Assembly: GCA_002353205.1 (NCBI GenBank)
Contig: DEJE01000020.1
Coordinates: forward strand, 1 to 64,000
DNA from: Prevotella sp. UBA2756
GTDB lineage: Bacteria; Bacteroidota; Bacteroidia; Bacteroidales; Bacteroidaceae
Direction of reading: 5' to 3'
DNA length: 64,000 bases
Shown piece after piece: positions 1-7,882 of this stretch (its first letter is position 1; each line of letters begins with the position of its first letter). The notes below the pieces were generated by a model, which was not told where the DNA came from, did not search any database, and saw only the letters and a program-made list of their open reading frames with translations. The position numbers were made by a program, and so were the translations under genes.

Positions 1-47
1 CCTATTTTGACACACCCTCTTCGTTTTTTGTTGCGATGAGGCTGGCG

Positions 48-485
48 TCAATCATCGATACGGAGCAGGTTACCCGAGGGATTGAACTTCAGTTCGAGGT
101 CGTTGGAGAGCTCGATGTCGTAGCCATAGCGCTCCTTGTCGATCTTGACGATGAGTGCACCGGGGAAGCTCGTGTTGACATACTCCTGGATGGGAGCAGG
201 AACGAGGTCGGCAGGAACGGCCACCAGATGGCAGTCAACCTTGTCCCACACGCCCTTACGGTCGAAGCTCACCTTGGTGCCGTCGTTCAGACGGGCCTCG
301 TAGGTCTTCTTGAAGCCCCTGTCCACCTCGGCGTAGGTGATGATCTTGCCCGGGAACTGCTGCTGAATGAATGCTTTTGCTTCAGCGGGGAGTTGGTCTA
401 CTGGGATAATCTTGTCGTCGGCGTAACATGCGATTGACGTCATCATGCACAACAGTGCTGCGAAGAAAAATTTTACTTGTTTCAT
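48..485 (-). CDS. PepSY-like (DUF2874-type) secreted protein
   Basis: A 145-residue protein with a clear signal peptide (MKQVKFFFAALLCMMTSIACYA) followed by two similar halves, one starting LPAEAKAFIQQQFPG and one starting PAPIQEYVNTSFPG. Each half is an alpha helix followed by a beta sheet rich in charged residues (ARLNDGTKVSFDRKG and IELSNDLELKFNPSG). This double layout is typical of the PepSY-like DUF2874 proteins common in Bacteroidota, which are exported and of unknown role. The start at 485 is preferred to an ATG at 530 because that ATG lies inside the promoter -7 box (528-535). No partner gene is adjacent. The family call rests on fold-like pattern recognition. Confidence 0.8.
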   Translation of the reverse strand: MKQVKFFFAALLCMMTSIACYADDKIIPVDQLPAEAKAFIQQQFPGKIITYAEVDRGFKKTYEARLNDGTKVSFDRKGVWDKVDCHLVAVPADLVPAPIQEYVNTSFPGALIVKIDKERYGYDIELSNDLELKFNPSGNLLRIDD

Positions 486-527
486 GATCTTTTTTTTATT
501 GTTAATACTATCTTTCTGATTACGATG

Positions 528-560
528 CAAAGATAGTGACAGTTTCAGCTATGTTCCAAA
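528..560 (-). promoter_or_regulatory. Promoter of the PepSY-like gene
   Basis: Read on the minus strand, TATCTTTG (528-535) is a perfect Bacteroidota -7 box, and TTTG at 557-560 is a matching -33 element, separated by 21 nt. It places transcription just upstream of the chosen start at 485. Confidence 0.6.
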
Positions 561-795
561 CATTTTCGACTAAAAACGAAAAAGAGCATGCGACAGGTGT
601 CTGCAATCCGGACAAACAGAAGAAAAGTCGCTCGCGGCTGTCCGAAACCACGGTTGCAAGCGGCACGGAAAAGAAAAAGACCGCTCTTGCCGATGCGTTT
701 CATCGACAGTACAAAGGTACTACATTCCCAACCGACGTTTTCCGTTTCGTATAGTTTGCTCCAGATAATGCGCGATAAGGCACGATAAGGACTAA

Positions 796-826
796 AAAAA
801 GACGTAGCCGTGTGGCTACGCCTTTT
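796..826. terminator. Orphan hairpin flanked by A and T tracts
   Basis: CGTAGCC (803-809) pairs with GGCTACG (814-820) around a tetraloop. A seven-A run precedes it and TTTT follows, so it could terminate transcription in either direction. No gene ends here, so either an unseen short transcript exists or the hairpin is a relic. Confidence 0.4.
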
Positions 827-860
827 ATGTTGATACAGAACTGTTGGCTGAGCTGATGCG

Positions 861-970
861 AGCTTAGTCGGATTTGCAATCCGACGATACTGAATATCAG
901 CATTTGCAATGCGCGAGAAGGGATTACAAATCCTGATACTCAATACTGCTGGATTGCAAATCCAGCAGAG
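861..970. repeat. REP-like mini-hairpin cluster, copy 1
   Basis: Four short palindromes with 3-nt loops lie in a row: GTCGGATT-TGC-AATCCGAC (867-885), GCATT-TGC-AATGC (900-912), GGATT-ACA-AATCC (921-933) and GCTGGATT-GCA-AATCCAGC (948-966). They are joined by short linkers such as GATACTGAATATCA. An inverted, slightly diverged copy lies at 3631-3716 on the other side of the BspA-like gene. The layout resembles REP elements mobilised by Y1 (RAYT) transposases, but no such transposase gene is present. Confidence 0.75.
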
Positions 971-1177
971 CCTAGGGGATGTCAGCTGAAATTTCAGCCC
1001 ACATATGCCCGGCAACCAGCTGAATATTCAGCCCGTTCACCTGATACGGTGATTCTCCTGACCTGATAGAACGTTTCGTTCGGTCAGCTTGTAGCGATCA
1101 AACAAGAGGCCGCTCTCGTTGTTTCCTCTGACGGTGAACAATTCGTTCCTCGTCTCTGCCTCCAAGTCAAGACCAGC

Positions 1178-1268
1178 GACGAGGGGGTTGTGGGAATGCC
1201 ACGAGGGCCTCGCGGGAAAAAGTGACGAGGGTGTTGTGGGAATGTCACGAGAGCCTCGTGAGAAAAGT
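1178..1268. repeat. 46-bp tandem duplication
   Basis: Two adjacent copies of a 46-bp unit begin GACGAGGG.GTTGTGGGAATG at 1178 and 1224. They differ at only a few positions. Each copy contains a CACGAG...CTCGYG inverted repeat. Non-coding spacer upstream of the BspA-like gene promoter. Confidence 0.75.
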
Positions 1269-1310
1269 CGGAAAAACCGTGTAAAATCGGGTGTTTTTCG
1301 CGTGTAAAAT

Positions 1311-1341
1311 TTGGCGGTTTCAAGAAAATTTTGTACCTTTG
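1311..1341 (+). promoter_or_regulatory. Promoter of the BspA-like gene
   Basis: TTG at 1311-1313 and TACCTTTG at 1334-1341 are separated by 20 nt and match the Bacteroidota -33/-7 consensus. The start codon at 1367 follows about 18 nt after the expected transcription start, so the ATG at 1331 cannot be the start. Confidence 0.7.
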
Positions 1342-1366
1342 CATTATAATCAAAACAACAAACCTC

Positions 1367-3559
1367 ATGAGAAAACTTTTACTTTCCACATTATTGCTGA
1401 TCCTCCCTATGCTCGCCAGCGCCTACGACATCGTTGTAAATTATGACGAAGGCGTGACCATCTTATATAATTACATCAACGATGGTACGGAGTTGGAAGT
1501 GAAAATGGCTTATCATTCCGGAGACCTCAATATCCCCGCCGAAGTGACCTATGAAGGCAAAACCCTGCCGGTGACCAGCATCGGAGAGAGCGCTTTCTTT
1601 TGGAGCACTAGCCTGACCTCAGTGACCATCCCCAATTCCGTCACCACCATCGGAGCCTCTGCTTTCTCCCGTTGCACCGGCTTGACCTCTGTGACTATCC
1701 CCAATTCCGTTACCACCATCGAAAGCGAAGCTTTCAGTTATTGCACCGGCTTGACATCGGCGCCCATCCCTAATTCCGTCACCACCATCGGAGCCTCTGC
1801 TTTCTATGGTTGCACCGGCCTGACCTCCTTGATCGTCCCTAAATCCGTCACCACCATCGGAGCCTCTGCTTTCTCTGGTTGCACCGGCCTGACCTCCGTG
1901 AACGTGGAGAGCGGAAATACGGTGTATGACTCCCGAAACAACTGCAACGCCATCATCGAAAAGGCCACCAACACACTTGTTCAGGGATGCAATAAGACGG
2001 TCATCCCCAACGGCGTCACCACCATCGGAAACTCTGCTTTCAAAGGTTGCACCGGCCTTACCTCCGTGACCATCCCCAATTCTGTCACCACCATCGGAAA
2101 CTCTGCTTTCTATCATTGCACGGGCCTGACCTCGGTGGACATTCCCAATTCCGTCACCAGCATGGGAAACGGTGTTTTCCAGAATTGCTTTCACTTGACC
2201 TCCCTGACCATCGGCAATTCCGTCACCAGCATCGGGGACTATGCTTTTTCAGGGTGTAGTGAACTGACATCGGCGCCCATCCCTAATTCCGTCACCACCA
2301 TCGGAGCCTCTGCTTTCTATGGTTGCACCGGCCTGACCTCCTTGATCGTCCCTAAATCCGTCACCACCATCGGAGCCTCTGCTTTCTCTGGTTGCACCGG
2401 CCTTACCTCCATGAACGTGGAGAGCGGAAATACGGTGTATGACTCCCGAGACAACTGCAACGCCATCATCGAAACGGCTTCCAATACACTCATTTTGGGA
2501 TGTTTGTCGACGGTCATCCCCGACGGCGTCACCACCATCGGAAACTCTGCTTTCTATGCTTGCAAAGGCCTAACCTCCGTGAACTTCCCCAATTCTGTCA
2601 TCAGCATCGGGGACTATGCTTTCACTGGTTGCACCGGCCTGACCTCGGTGACCATCCCTAATTCCGTCACCGCCATAGGATATTGGGCTTTCAACTCGTG
2701 CACCGGCCTGACCTCCCTGACCATCGGCAATTCCGTCACTAACATCGGGGACTGTGCTTTCACTGGTTGCGACGGCCTGACCTCCCTGAATGTAGCGAGT
2801 GGGAACACGGTATATGACTCCCGAAACAACTGCAACGCCATCATCGAAAAGGCCACCAACACACTCATTCTGGGATGCAAGAAGACGGTCATTCCCTACG
2901 GCGTCACCACCATCGGAAACTCTGCTTTCAATGGTTGCTCCGGCCTGACCTCCGTGAACTTCCCCAATTCCGTCACTAGCATCAAGGACTATGCTTTCAT
3001 GGATTGCACCGGCCTGACCTCCGTGACCATTGGCAATTCCGTCACTAGCATCGGGGACCATGCTTTCACGTATTGCACCGGCCTGACCTCCGTGACCATC
3101 CCCAATTCCGTCACCACCATCGGAAACTCTGCTTTCTATGGTTGCACCGGCCTGACCTCGGTGATTTCAAAGATGGAGAACCCTTGTAGTATCGACTTTT
3201 TTTGTTTTTCTTACGATGTGTTCGAAAACGCCACGTTATATGTTCCCAAAGAAACTAAGGAGGAATACCAATCAACGGAATGTTGGAACAATTTCAAGAC
3301 TATCGAAGAGGGAGAGCCAACCGTCACTTCGGTGAAAGCCGCAGCGGAGCGCATTCCCGTTCTGATCTCTTCGCGCGACGGTAACCTTTTGGTGGCGAGC
3401 GAGATGGAAGGTCAGAACGTGAGCGTTTATACCCTCGATGGTAAGGCCTTAGGGTCGGCCAAGGTGAAGGGCGGACAAGCCGTCATCGCCACCAATCTGC
3501 CGAAGGGCACGATCGTTGTGGTGAAGGTGGGCGAGAGGAGCGTGAAAGCTTCGCTTTAG
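1367..3559 (+). CDS. BspA-like leucine-rich-repeat surface protein
   Basis: A 730-residue protein with a signal peptide (MRKLLLSTLLLILPMLASA) and some two dozen 23-residue BspA/TpLRR-type (LRR_5) repeats of the form SVTIPNSVTTIGxSAFxxCTGLT. The array is broken three times by a variant block beginning VESGNTVYDSRNNCNA or similar. The last 75 residues carry VYTLDGKALGSAKVKG and end in VVVKVGERSVKASL, resembling the C-terminal sorting tail of type IX-secreted Bacteroidota proteins. BspA-family proteins bind host matrix proteins or other bacteria; that role is inferred from the family. Two DNA segments about 200 nt long and 513 nt apart (from 1753 and from 2266) are almost identical, pointing to recent internal duplication or gene conversion. 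REP-like clusters flank the gene on both sides. Confidence 0.9.
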   Translation: MRKLLLSTLLLILPMLASAYDIVVNYDEGVTILYNYINDGTELEVKMAYHSGDLNIPAEVTYEGKTLPVTSIGESAFFWSTSLTSVTIPNSVTTIGASAFSRCTGLTSVTIPNSVTTIESEAFSYCTGLTSAPIPNSVTTIGASAFYGCTGLTSLIVPKSVTTIGASAFSGCTGLTSVNVESGNTVYDSRNNCNAIIEKATNTLVQGCNKTVIPNGVTTIGNSAFKGCTGLTSVTIPNSVTTIGNSAFYHCTGLTSVDIPNSVTSMGNGVFQNCFHLTSLTIGNSVTSIGDYAFSGCSELTSAPIPNSVTTIGASAFYGCTGLTSLIVPKSVTTIGASAFSGCTGLTSMNVESGNTVYDSRDNCNAIIETASNTLILGCLSTVIPDGVTTIGNSAFYACKGLTSVNFPNSVISIGDYAFTGCTGLTSVTIPNSVTAIGYWAFNSCTGLTSLTIGNSVTNIGDCAFTGCDGLTSLNVASGNTVYDSRNNCNAIIEKATNTLILGCKKTVIPYGVTTIGNSAFNGCSGLTSVNFPNSVTSIKDYAFMDCTGLTSVTIGNSVTSIGDHAFTYCTGLTSVTIPNSVTTIGNSAFYGCTGLTSVISKMENPCSIDFFCFSYDVFENATLYVPKETKEEYQSTECWNNFKTIEEGEPTVTSVKAAAERIPVLISSRDGNLLVASEMEGQNVSVYTLDGKALGSAKVKGGQAVIATNLPKGTIVVVKVGERSVKASL
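1753..1954 (+). repeat. Internal duplicated segment of the BspA-like gene, copy 1
   Basis: This stretch is nearly identical in DNA to 2266-2467, exactly 513 nt (171 codons) downstream. The visible differences are a handful of substitutions near the 3-prime end. Neighbouring LRR repeats are much more diverged in DNA, so the copy is young or maintained by recombination. Confidence 0.85.
2266..2467 (+). repeat. Internal duplicated segment of the BspA-like gene, copy 2
   Basis: Second copy of the segment at 1753-1954, in the same frame, encoding two LRR units and the start of the NTVYDSR block. Confidence 0.85.
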
Positions 3560-3630
3560 TTAAGAGTTCATAGTGCATAGTTCTTGCTTAGGCAAGCACA
3601 TAGTTAGGCGATGCTTCGCATCTGCTCGCA

Positions 3631-3716
3631 GCATTGAGTATCGGGATTTGTAATTCTTCTCTCGCATTGCAAATGCTGATATTCGGTATCGTCGGATTGC
3701 AAATCCGACTAAGCGG
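3631..3716. repeat. REP-like mini-hairpin cluster, copy 2 (inverted)
   Basis: It contains GGGATT-TGT-AATTC (3643-3656), GCATT-GCA-AATGC (3664-3676) and GTCGGATT-GCA-AATCCGAC (3691-3709). Reverse-complemented, it aligns with 861-933, including the linkers, with few differences. The fourth hairpin of copy 1 is missing. Confidence 0.75.
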
Positions 3717-3786
3717 AGCCCGATAGAAGAGGAATGCAGTCAGAAATGGCTGCATTTTTTCGATACGCTGCTCGGAAAATGGATTC

Positions 3787-4050
3787 TCTTTGTTTTGCTC
3801 TCGACTTTCCGTCGCTCGGCTTTGCCGCTTTCGTAGGGAAACGGAGAAAGAACTTTGGCTTCGCCGAACTTCTTGGACAAGCCAAGCGAATGAATTCGAA
3901 TCCTCAGCACTCGGAAATGAAAAAGAAAAAGCAGCTTTTCTTTTTGCATTTCTCTCGTTTTTCCGTAACTCTGCCATCAAAGATGGCGAAATTACTCCGT
4001 CTCGGCAAAAAAAGAAAACAAGTTTCTTTGTTTTGCTCTCGACTTTCCGT
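3787..4050 (+). repeat. 26-nt promoter-like direct repeat (two exact copies, one degenerate)
   Basis: The same 26 nt, containing TTTGTTTTGCTCTCGACTTT, occur at 3787-3812 and 4025-4050. A looser version lies at about 3941-3966. The 4025 copy contributes the TTTG -33 element of the sufB promoter. The middle copy has TTTG and TAACTCTG at the same 19-nt spacing, and the first has lost its -7 box. Confidence 0.7.
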
Positions 4051-4057
4051 AACTTTG
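4027..4057 (+). promoter_or_regulatory. suf operon promoter
   Basis: TTTG (4027-4030), 19 nt, then TAACTTTG (4050-4057) is an exact match to the Bacteroidota consensus. Transcription would start near 4062-4065, so translation from ATG 4066 would be almost leaderless. ATG 4081, preceded by GGAAAAGG, is the alternative. Confidence 0.75.
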
Positions 4058-4065
4058 CAGGCAAA

Positions 4066-5556
4066 ATGGAAAAGGTTCGAATGGAAGATAGAAACCGGAA
4101 GCTGGAAGAAGGACAGAACGACAACGAGCTGGTGAGGCGCATTGCCGAGCAGAAATATGAGTTCGGCTTCACCACGGATGTACACACAGAAATCATACCC
4201 GTAGGCCTGAATGAGGACGTGGTCAGGCTCATCTCGCAGAAGAAAGGCGAGCCCGAGTGGATGTTGGAGTTCCGACTGACGGCTTTCCGCCATTGGCTGA
4301 CGATGAAACAGCCCACCTGGGGGCATGTTCATGTGCCCGACATCGACTATCAGGCCATCAGCTACTACGCGGATCCGATGGCCAAGAAGCCCAAGGGCGG
4401 CGGTAAGATAGACCCTGAACTGGAGAAGACGTTCGACAAGCTGGGCATCCCCTTGGAAGAGCGGCTGGCCCTGAGCGGCAACACCGCCGTGGACGCCATC
4501 ATGGACTCCGTCTCCGTGAAGACCACGTTCAAGGAGAAACTGCGCGAGAAAGGTGTCATCTTCTGTTCCATCGGTGAAGCCATCAAGGAGCATGGCGAGC
4601 TGGTGAGGCAATATCTGGGAACCGTTGTTCCCTATCGCGACAACTTCTTTGCGGCCCTTAACTCGGCCGTCTTCAGCGACGGATCGTTCGTATATATTCC
4701 GAAGGGCGTCCGCTGCCCGATGGAACTCAGCTCCTATTTCCGCATCAACGCCCGCAACACGGGCCAGTTTGAGCGCACGCTCATCGTGGCCGACGACGAC
4801 AGCTACGTCAGCTACCTCGAAGGCTGCACCGCTCCGATGCGCGACGAGAACCAACTGCACGCCGCCATCGTGGAGATAATCGTCAACGACCGCGCCGAGG
4901 TGAAGTACTCGACCGTGCAGAACTGGTACCCCGGCGACGAAAACGGAAAGGGTGGCGTGCTGAACCTTGTGACGAAGCGTGGCGACCTGCGCGGCGAAGG
5001 GTCGAAACTGTCGTGGACGCAGGTGGAAACGGGCTCGGCCATCACGTGGAAATATCCGTCGTGCGTGCTGCGCGGCGACAACTCGGTGGCCGAATTCTAC
5101 AGCGTTGCCGTGACGAACAACTATCAGGAGGCCGACACGGGCACGAAGATGATACACATGGGGCGCAACACGAAGAGCACCATCATCTCGAAAGGCATCT
5201 CGGCCGGACACTCGCAGAACTCATACCGCGGACTGGTGCGCGCTACGGCCAAAGCTGAGAATGCGCGCAACTACTCGTCGTGCGACTCGTTGCTGCTCGG
5301 TTCGGACTGCGGTGCCCACACGTTCCCCTACATGGACGTGCACAACCCGACAGCCATCTTCGAACACGAGGCAACGACCTCAAAGATTTCGGAAGATCAG
5401 CTCTTCTACTGCAACCAGCGCGGCATTCCGACCGAGCAAGCCGTGGGGCTCATCGTCAACGGCTATGCGAAGGAGGTGCTCAACAAACTGCCGATGGAGT
5501 TTGCCGTGGAAGCGCAGAAGCTCCTCAGCGTTTCGCTCGAAGGAACCGTCGGATAA
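4066..5556 (+). CDS. sufB: Fe-S cluster assembly scaffold protein SufB
   Basis: SufB forms the SufBC2D complex that builds Fe-S clusters on a scaffold with sulfur from SufS. The protein (496 residues from 4066, 491 from 4081; the family is about 480) shows the conserved SufB blocks KYEFGFTTDVHTEIIPVGL, GEPEWMLEFRLTAFRHW, VYIPKGVRCPMELSSYFRIN, YLEGCTAPMRDENQLHAAIV and the C-terminal RNYSSCDSLLLGSDCGAHTFP. The open frame extends upstream to 3790, but that part lies before the promoter and is made of repeats. sufC follows after 55 nt. Cytoplasmic. Identification is firm; the exact start is not. Confidence 0.95.
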   Translation: MEKVRMEDRNRKLEEGQNDNELVRRIAEQKYEFGFTTDVHTEIIPVGLNEDVVRLISQKKGEPEWMLEFRLTAFRHWLTMKQPTWGHVHVPDIDYQAISYYADPMAKKPKGGGKIDPELEKTFDKLGIPLEERLALSGNTAVDAIMDSVSVKTTFKEKLREKGVIFCSIGEAIKEHGELVRQYLGTVVPYRDNFFAALNSAVFSDGSFVYIPKGVRCPMELSSYFRINARNTGQFERTLIVADDDSYVSYLEGCTAPMRDENQLHAAIVEIIVNDRAEVKYSTVQNWYPGDENGKGGVLNLVTKRGDLRGEGSKLSWTQVETGSAITWKYPSCVLRGDNSVAEFYSVAVTNNYQEADTGTKMIHMGRNTKSTIISKGISAGHSQNSYRGLVRATAKAENARNYSSCDSLLLGSDCGAHTFPYMDVHNPTAIFEHEATTSKISEDQLFYCNQRGIPTEQAVGLIVNGYAKEVLNKLPMEFAVEAQKLLSVSLEGTVG

Positions 5557-5611
5557 GCCAAGAATCGCATCGACCATATATATAAATGGTATTCATTAAA
5601 ACAACATCATC

Positions 5612-6367
5612 ATGTTAGAAGTTCGTAACCTGCACGCCAAAATAGGCGACAAAGAGATACTGAAAGGCATCAACCTGACCATTCGCGACGGTGAGACACA
5701 TGCCATCATGGGCCCCAACGGTTCAGGAAAGAGCACGCTCTCGGCGGTGCTCGTGGGCAATCCGCTCTACGAAGTGACCGAGGGCGAGGCCTTTTTCAAC
5801 GGCCATAACCTGCTGGAGATGAAGCCCGAGGAGCGCGCCCACGAGGGATTGTTCCTCTCGTTCCAGTATCCCGTGGAGATTCCCGGCGTATCGATGACCA
5901 ACTTCATGCGTGCTGCCATCAACGAGAAGCGGAAGGCGCAGGGCCTCGAGGCCATGAATGCGGCTGAGTTCCTGAAGCTGATGCGCGAGAAACGGAAGGT
6001 CGTGGAGCTCGATGCCAAGCTGAGCAACCGCTCGGTGAACGAGGGCTTTAGCGGCGGTGAGAAGAAGCGCAACGAGATTTTCCAGATGGCTATGCTCGAA
6101 CCGAAGCTGAGCATCCTCGACGAGACCGACTCGGGCCTCGATGTCGACGCCATGCGCATCGTGGCCGAAGGCGTGAACAAGCTGCGCACACCCGAGACAT
6201 CGTGCATCGTCATCACCCATTACGACCGATTGCTTGAGATGATACGGCCGCAGTTCGTGCATGTGCTCTACAAAGGGCGCATCGTCAAGACCGCCGGACC
6301 GGAGCTGGCCAAGGAGATTCAGGAGCATGGTTACGACTGGATCAAGGAAGAAGTGGGGGAGGATTAG
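5612..6367 (+). CDS. sufC: Fe-S assembly ATPase SufC
   Basis: ABC-type ATPase subunit of SufBC2D, 251 residues as usual. Walker A is GPNGSGKST (about residues 34-42), the Q-loop region is SFQYPVEIPGVSMTNF, and the signature and Walker B run FSGGEKKRNEIFQMA and LSILDETDSGLDVDA, which is the SufC-specific form. The switch histidine is in CIVITHYDRLLE. It drives conformational changes in the SufB-SufD heterodimer. sufD follows after 114 nt that carry a heptamer repeat array. Confidence 0.97.
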   Translation: MLEVRNLHAKIGDKEILKGINLTIRDGETHAIMGPNGSGKSTLSAVLVGNPLYEVTEGEAFFNGHNLLEMKPEERAHEGLFLSFQYPVEIPGVSMTNFMRAAINEKRKAQGLEAMNAAEFLKLMREKRKVVELDAKLSNRSVNEGFSGGEKKRNEIFQMAMLEPKLSILDETDSGLDVDAMRIVAEGVNKLRTPETSCIVITHYDRLLEMIRPQFVHVLYKGRIVKTAGPELAKEIQEHGYDWIKEEVGED

Positions 6368-6465
6368 TTAGTTCATAGTTCACAGTTCATAGTTCATAGT
6401 TCATAGTTCTTCACGAGCGAAGATCGAAACATAGTTCACAGTTCATAGTTGATAGTTTTTGTTAA
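6368..6465. repeat. Heptamer repeat (AGTTCAT) between sufC and sufD
   Basis: A run of imperfect 7-bp units (AGTTCAT, AGTTCAC) occupies most of the gap between sufC and sufD, interrupted by CGAGCGAAGATCG. The same unit recurs at 3564-3610 and 18597-18672. No start codon or second promoter is evident in it. Confidence 0.8.
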
Positions 6466-6481
6466 TGGTTGAGGCTTATTC

Positions 6482-7825
6482 ATGAACAGCGAGAAACAAT
6501 ATATAGACCTCTACAGCGAGGCGCGGGAAATGCTCTGCTCGCATTCGGCCGACGTGATGAACGCCGTGCGCGACCAGGCTTTCGACGACTTCAAGCGGCA
6601 GGGGTTCCCATCGAAGAAGGTGGAACGCTACAAATATACGGACATCGACGAGCTCTTCGCACCCGACTACGGGCTGAACCTGAACCGGATCGAGATACCG
6701 GTGGATCCGTATCAGGCTTTCCGTTGCGACGTGCCCAATCTCTCCACCTCGCTCTATTTCGTGGTCAACGATGACTTTTTCTCCAAGGCGTTGCCCAAGA
6801 GCCAGCTGCCTGAAGGGGTCGTGGTGGGATCATTGCGCGACGAGGCCATGCGGAATCCAGCGCTCATCGGGCGCTATTACTCCCGAATAGCAGAGACGGG
6901 CGGCGATGCCGTCACCGCACTGAACACGATGTTGGCCCAAGACGGTCTGCTGGTCTACGTTCCCAAGGGTGTAGTGGTGGACCGCGCCATACAGGTCATC
7001 AACATCCTGCGCTCGGACGTGGACCTGATGGTGAACCGGCGCGTGCTCATCATCGTCGAAGAGGGAGCCGAGGTGAAGCTGCTCTTCTGCGATCATGCCG
7101 CCGACGACCGCCGTTTCCTCGCCACTCAGGTCATCGAGGCCTACGTGGGCAAGGGAGCTTCGCTCAATCTCTACTGTTTAGAGGAAACTCATGCGAAGAA
7201 TGTTCGCGTGAGCAACGTATACATTGAGCAGCAGGCCGACAGTTGTGTGAACCACAACGTCATCACCCTGCACAACGGAACCACGCGCAACCGACTCGAC
7301 CTGACGCTCCGCGGCGAAGGAGCCGAATGCTCGTGCAACGGCTGCGTGATTGCCGACAAGCATCAGCATGTCGACAACAACACGCTCATCACGCACGAAG
7401 TGGCTCACTGTACGAGCCGAGAACTTTACAAGTATGTGCTCGACGAGGAGGCCACGGGAGCGTTTGCCGGCAAGGTGTACGTGGCTCACGGGGCTCAGAA
7501 GACCAGTTCGCAGATGACGAACCAGAACCTCACGGCCACTCACCACGCGCGGATGTTCACGCAACCGATGCTCGAAATCTATGCCGACGACGTGAAATGC
7601 GCCCACGGAAGCACCGTCGGTCAGCTCAACGATGCTGCACTTTTCTACATGCGGCAACGCGGTATCAGCGAAAGTGAGGCGCGGATTCTCCTCGAACAGG
7701 CCTTTATCAACGAAGTGATCGACGAGATACAGCTCATCCCCCTGCGCGACCGTCTCCACTACCTGGTGGAAAAGCGCTTCAGAGGCGAGCTGAACAAGTG
7801 CGACGGATGCAAGCTTTGTAAATGA
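6482..7825 (+). CDS. sufD: Fe-S cluster assembly protein SufD
   Basis: SufD pairs with SufB on two SufC subunits. This 447-residue protein has the helical N-terminus (DDFKRQGFPSKKVERYKYTD) and the right-handed beta-helix core seen in the family, including VYVPKGVVVDRAIQVINIL, CHVIADKHQHVDNNTLI-like and KTSSQMTNQNLTATHHARMF segments. The conserved C-terminal block CAHGSTVGQLNDAALFYMRQ is present. It ends CDGCKLCK, a cysteine-rich tail of unknown significance. The start at 6482 is the only ATG that keeps the N-terminal domain. It belongs to the suf operon. Confidence 0.95.
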   Translation: MNSEKQYIDLYSEAREMLCSHSADVMNAVRDQAFDDFKRQGFPSKKVERYKYTDIDELFAPDYGLNLNRIEIPVDPYQAFRCDVPNLSTSLYFVVNDDFFSKALPKSQLPEGVVVGSLRDEAMRNPALIGRYYSRIAETGGDAVTALNTMLAQDGLLVYVPKGVVVDRAIQVINILRSDVDLMVNRRVLIIVEEGAEVKLLFCDHAADDRRFLATQVIEAYVGKGASLNLYCLEETHAKNVRVSNVYIEQQADSCVNHNVITLHNGTTRNRLDLTLRGEGAECSCNGCVIADKHQHVDNNTLITHEVAHCTSRELYKYVLDEEATGAFAGKVYVAHGAQKTSSQMTNQNLTATHHARMFTQPMLEIYADDVKCAHGSTVGQLNDAALFYMRQRGISESEARILLEQAFINEVIDEIQLIPLRDRLHYLVEKRFRGELNKCDGCKLCK

Positions 7826-7882
7826 CGCGAAGAAATGTAACTCGGGAGAACATAGAATAAAACATCAGAAAAGCTACCCACC

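Larger units (their letters stand above)
486..1366. other. Long intergenic region with repeats, no gene seen
   Basis: No convincing coding sequence. It holds the promoter of the leftward PepSY-like gene, an orphan hairpin with A and T tracts (796-826), a cluster of REP-like mini-hairpins (861-970), a 46-bp tandem duplication (1178-1268) and the promoter of the BspA-like gene (1311-1341). The short open frames here run through the repeats and have no family resemblance. Confidence 0.6.
3560..4065. other. Intergenic region with repeats upstream of sufB
   Basis: It holds heptamer-type repeats (AGTTCATAGT... with a GCTTAGGCAAGC hairpin, 3564-3610), an inverted copy of the REP-like cluster (3631-3716), a 26-nt direct repeat, a middle promoter-like copy at 3943-3973 and the sufB promoter. 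An open frame running from 3790 into sufB crosses these repeats and I do not regard its first part as coding. Confidence 0.6.

Noticed and set aside
545..1015. 156-codon minus-strand open frame
   Set aside because: It runs through the REP-like hairpins and the promoter of the PepSY-like gene; no start context or family.
3790..4065. N-terminal extension of the sufB open frame
   Set aside because: It precedes the promoter and is built of direct repeats; it has no SufB homology.
3904..5211. Minus-strand open frame of 435 codons over sufB
   Set aside because: Shadow of sufB, rich in His, Val and Arg with no family pattern; sufB is clearly real.
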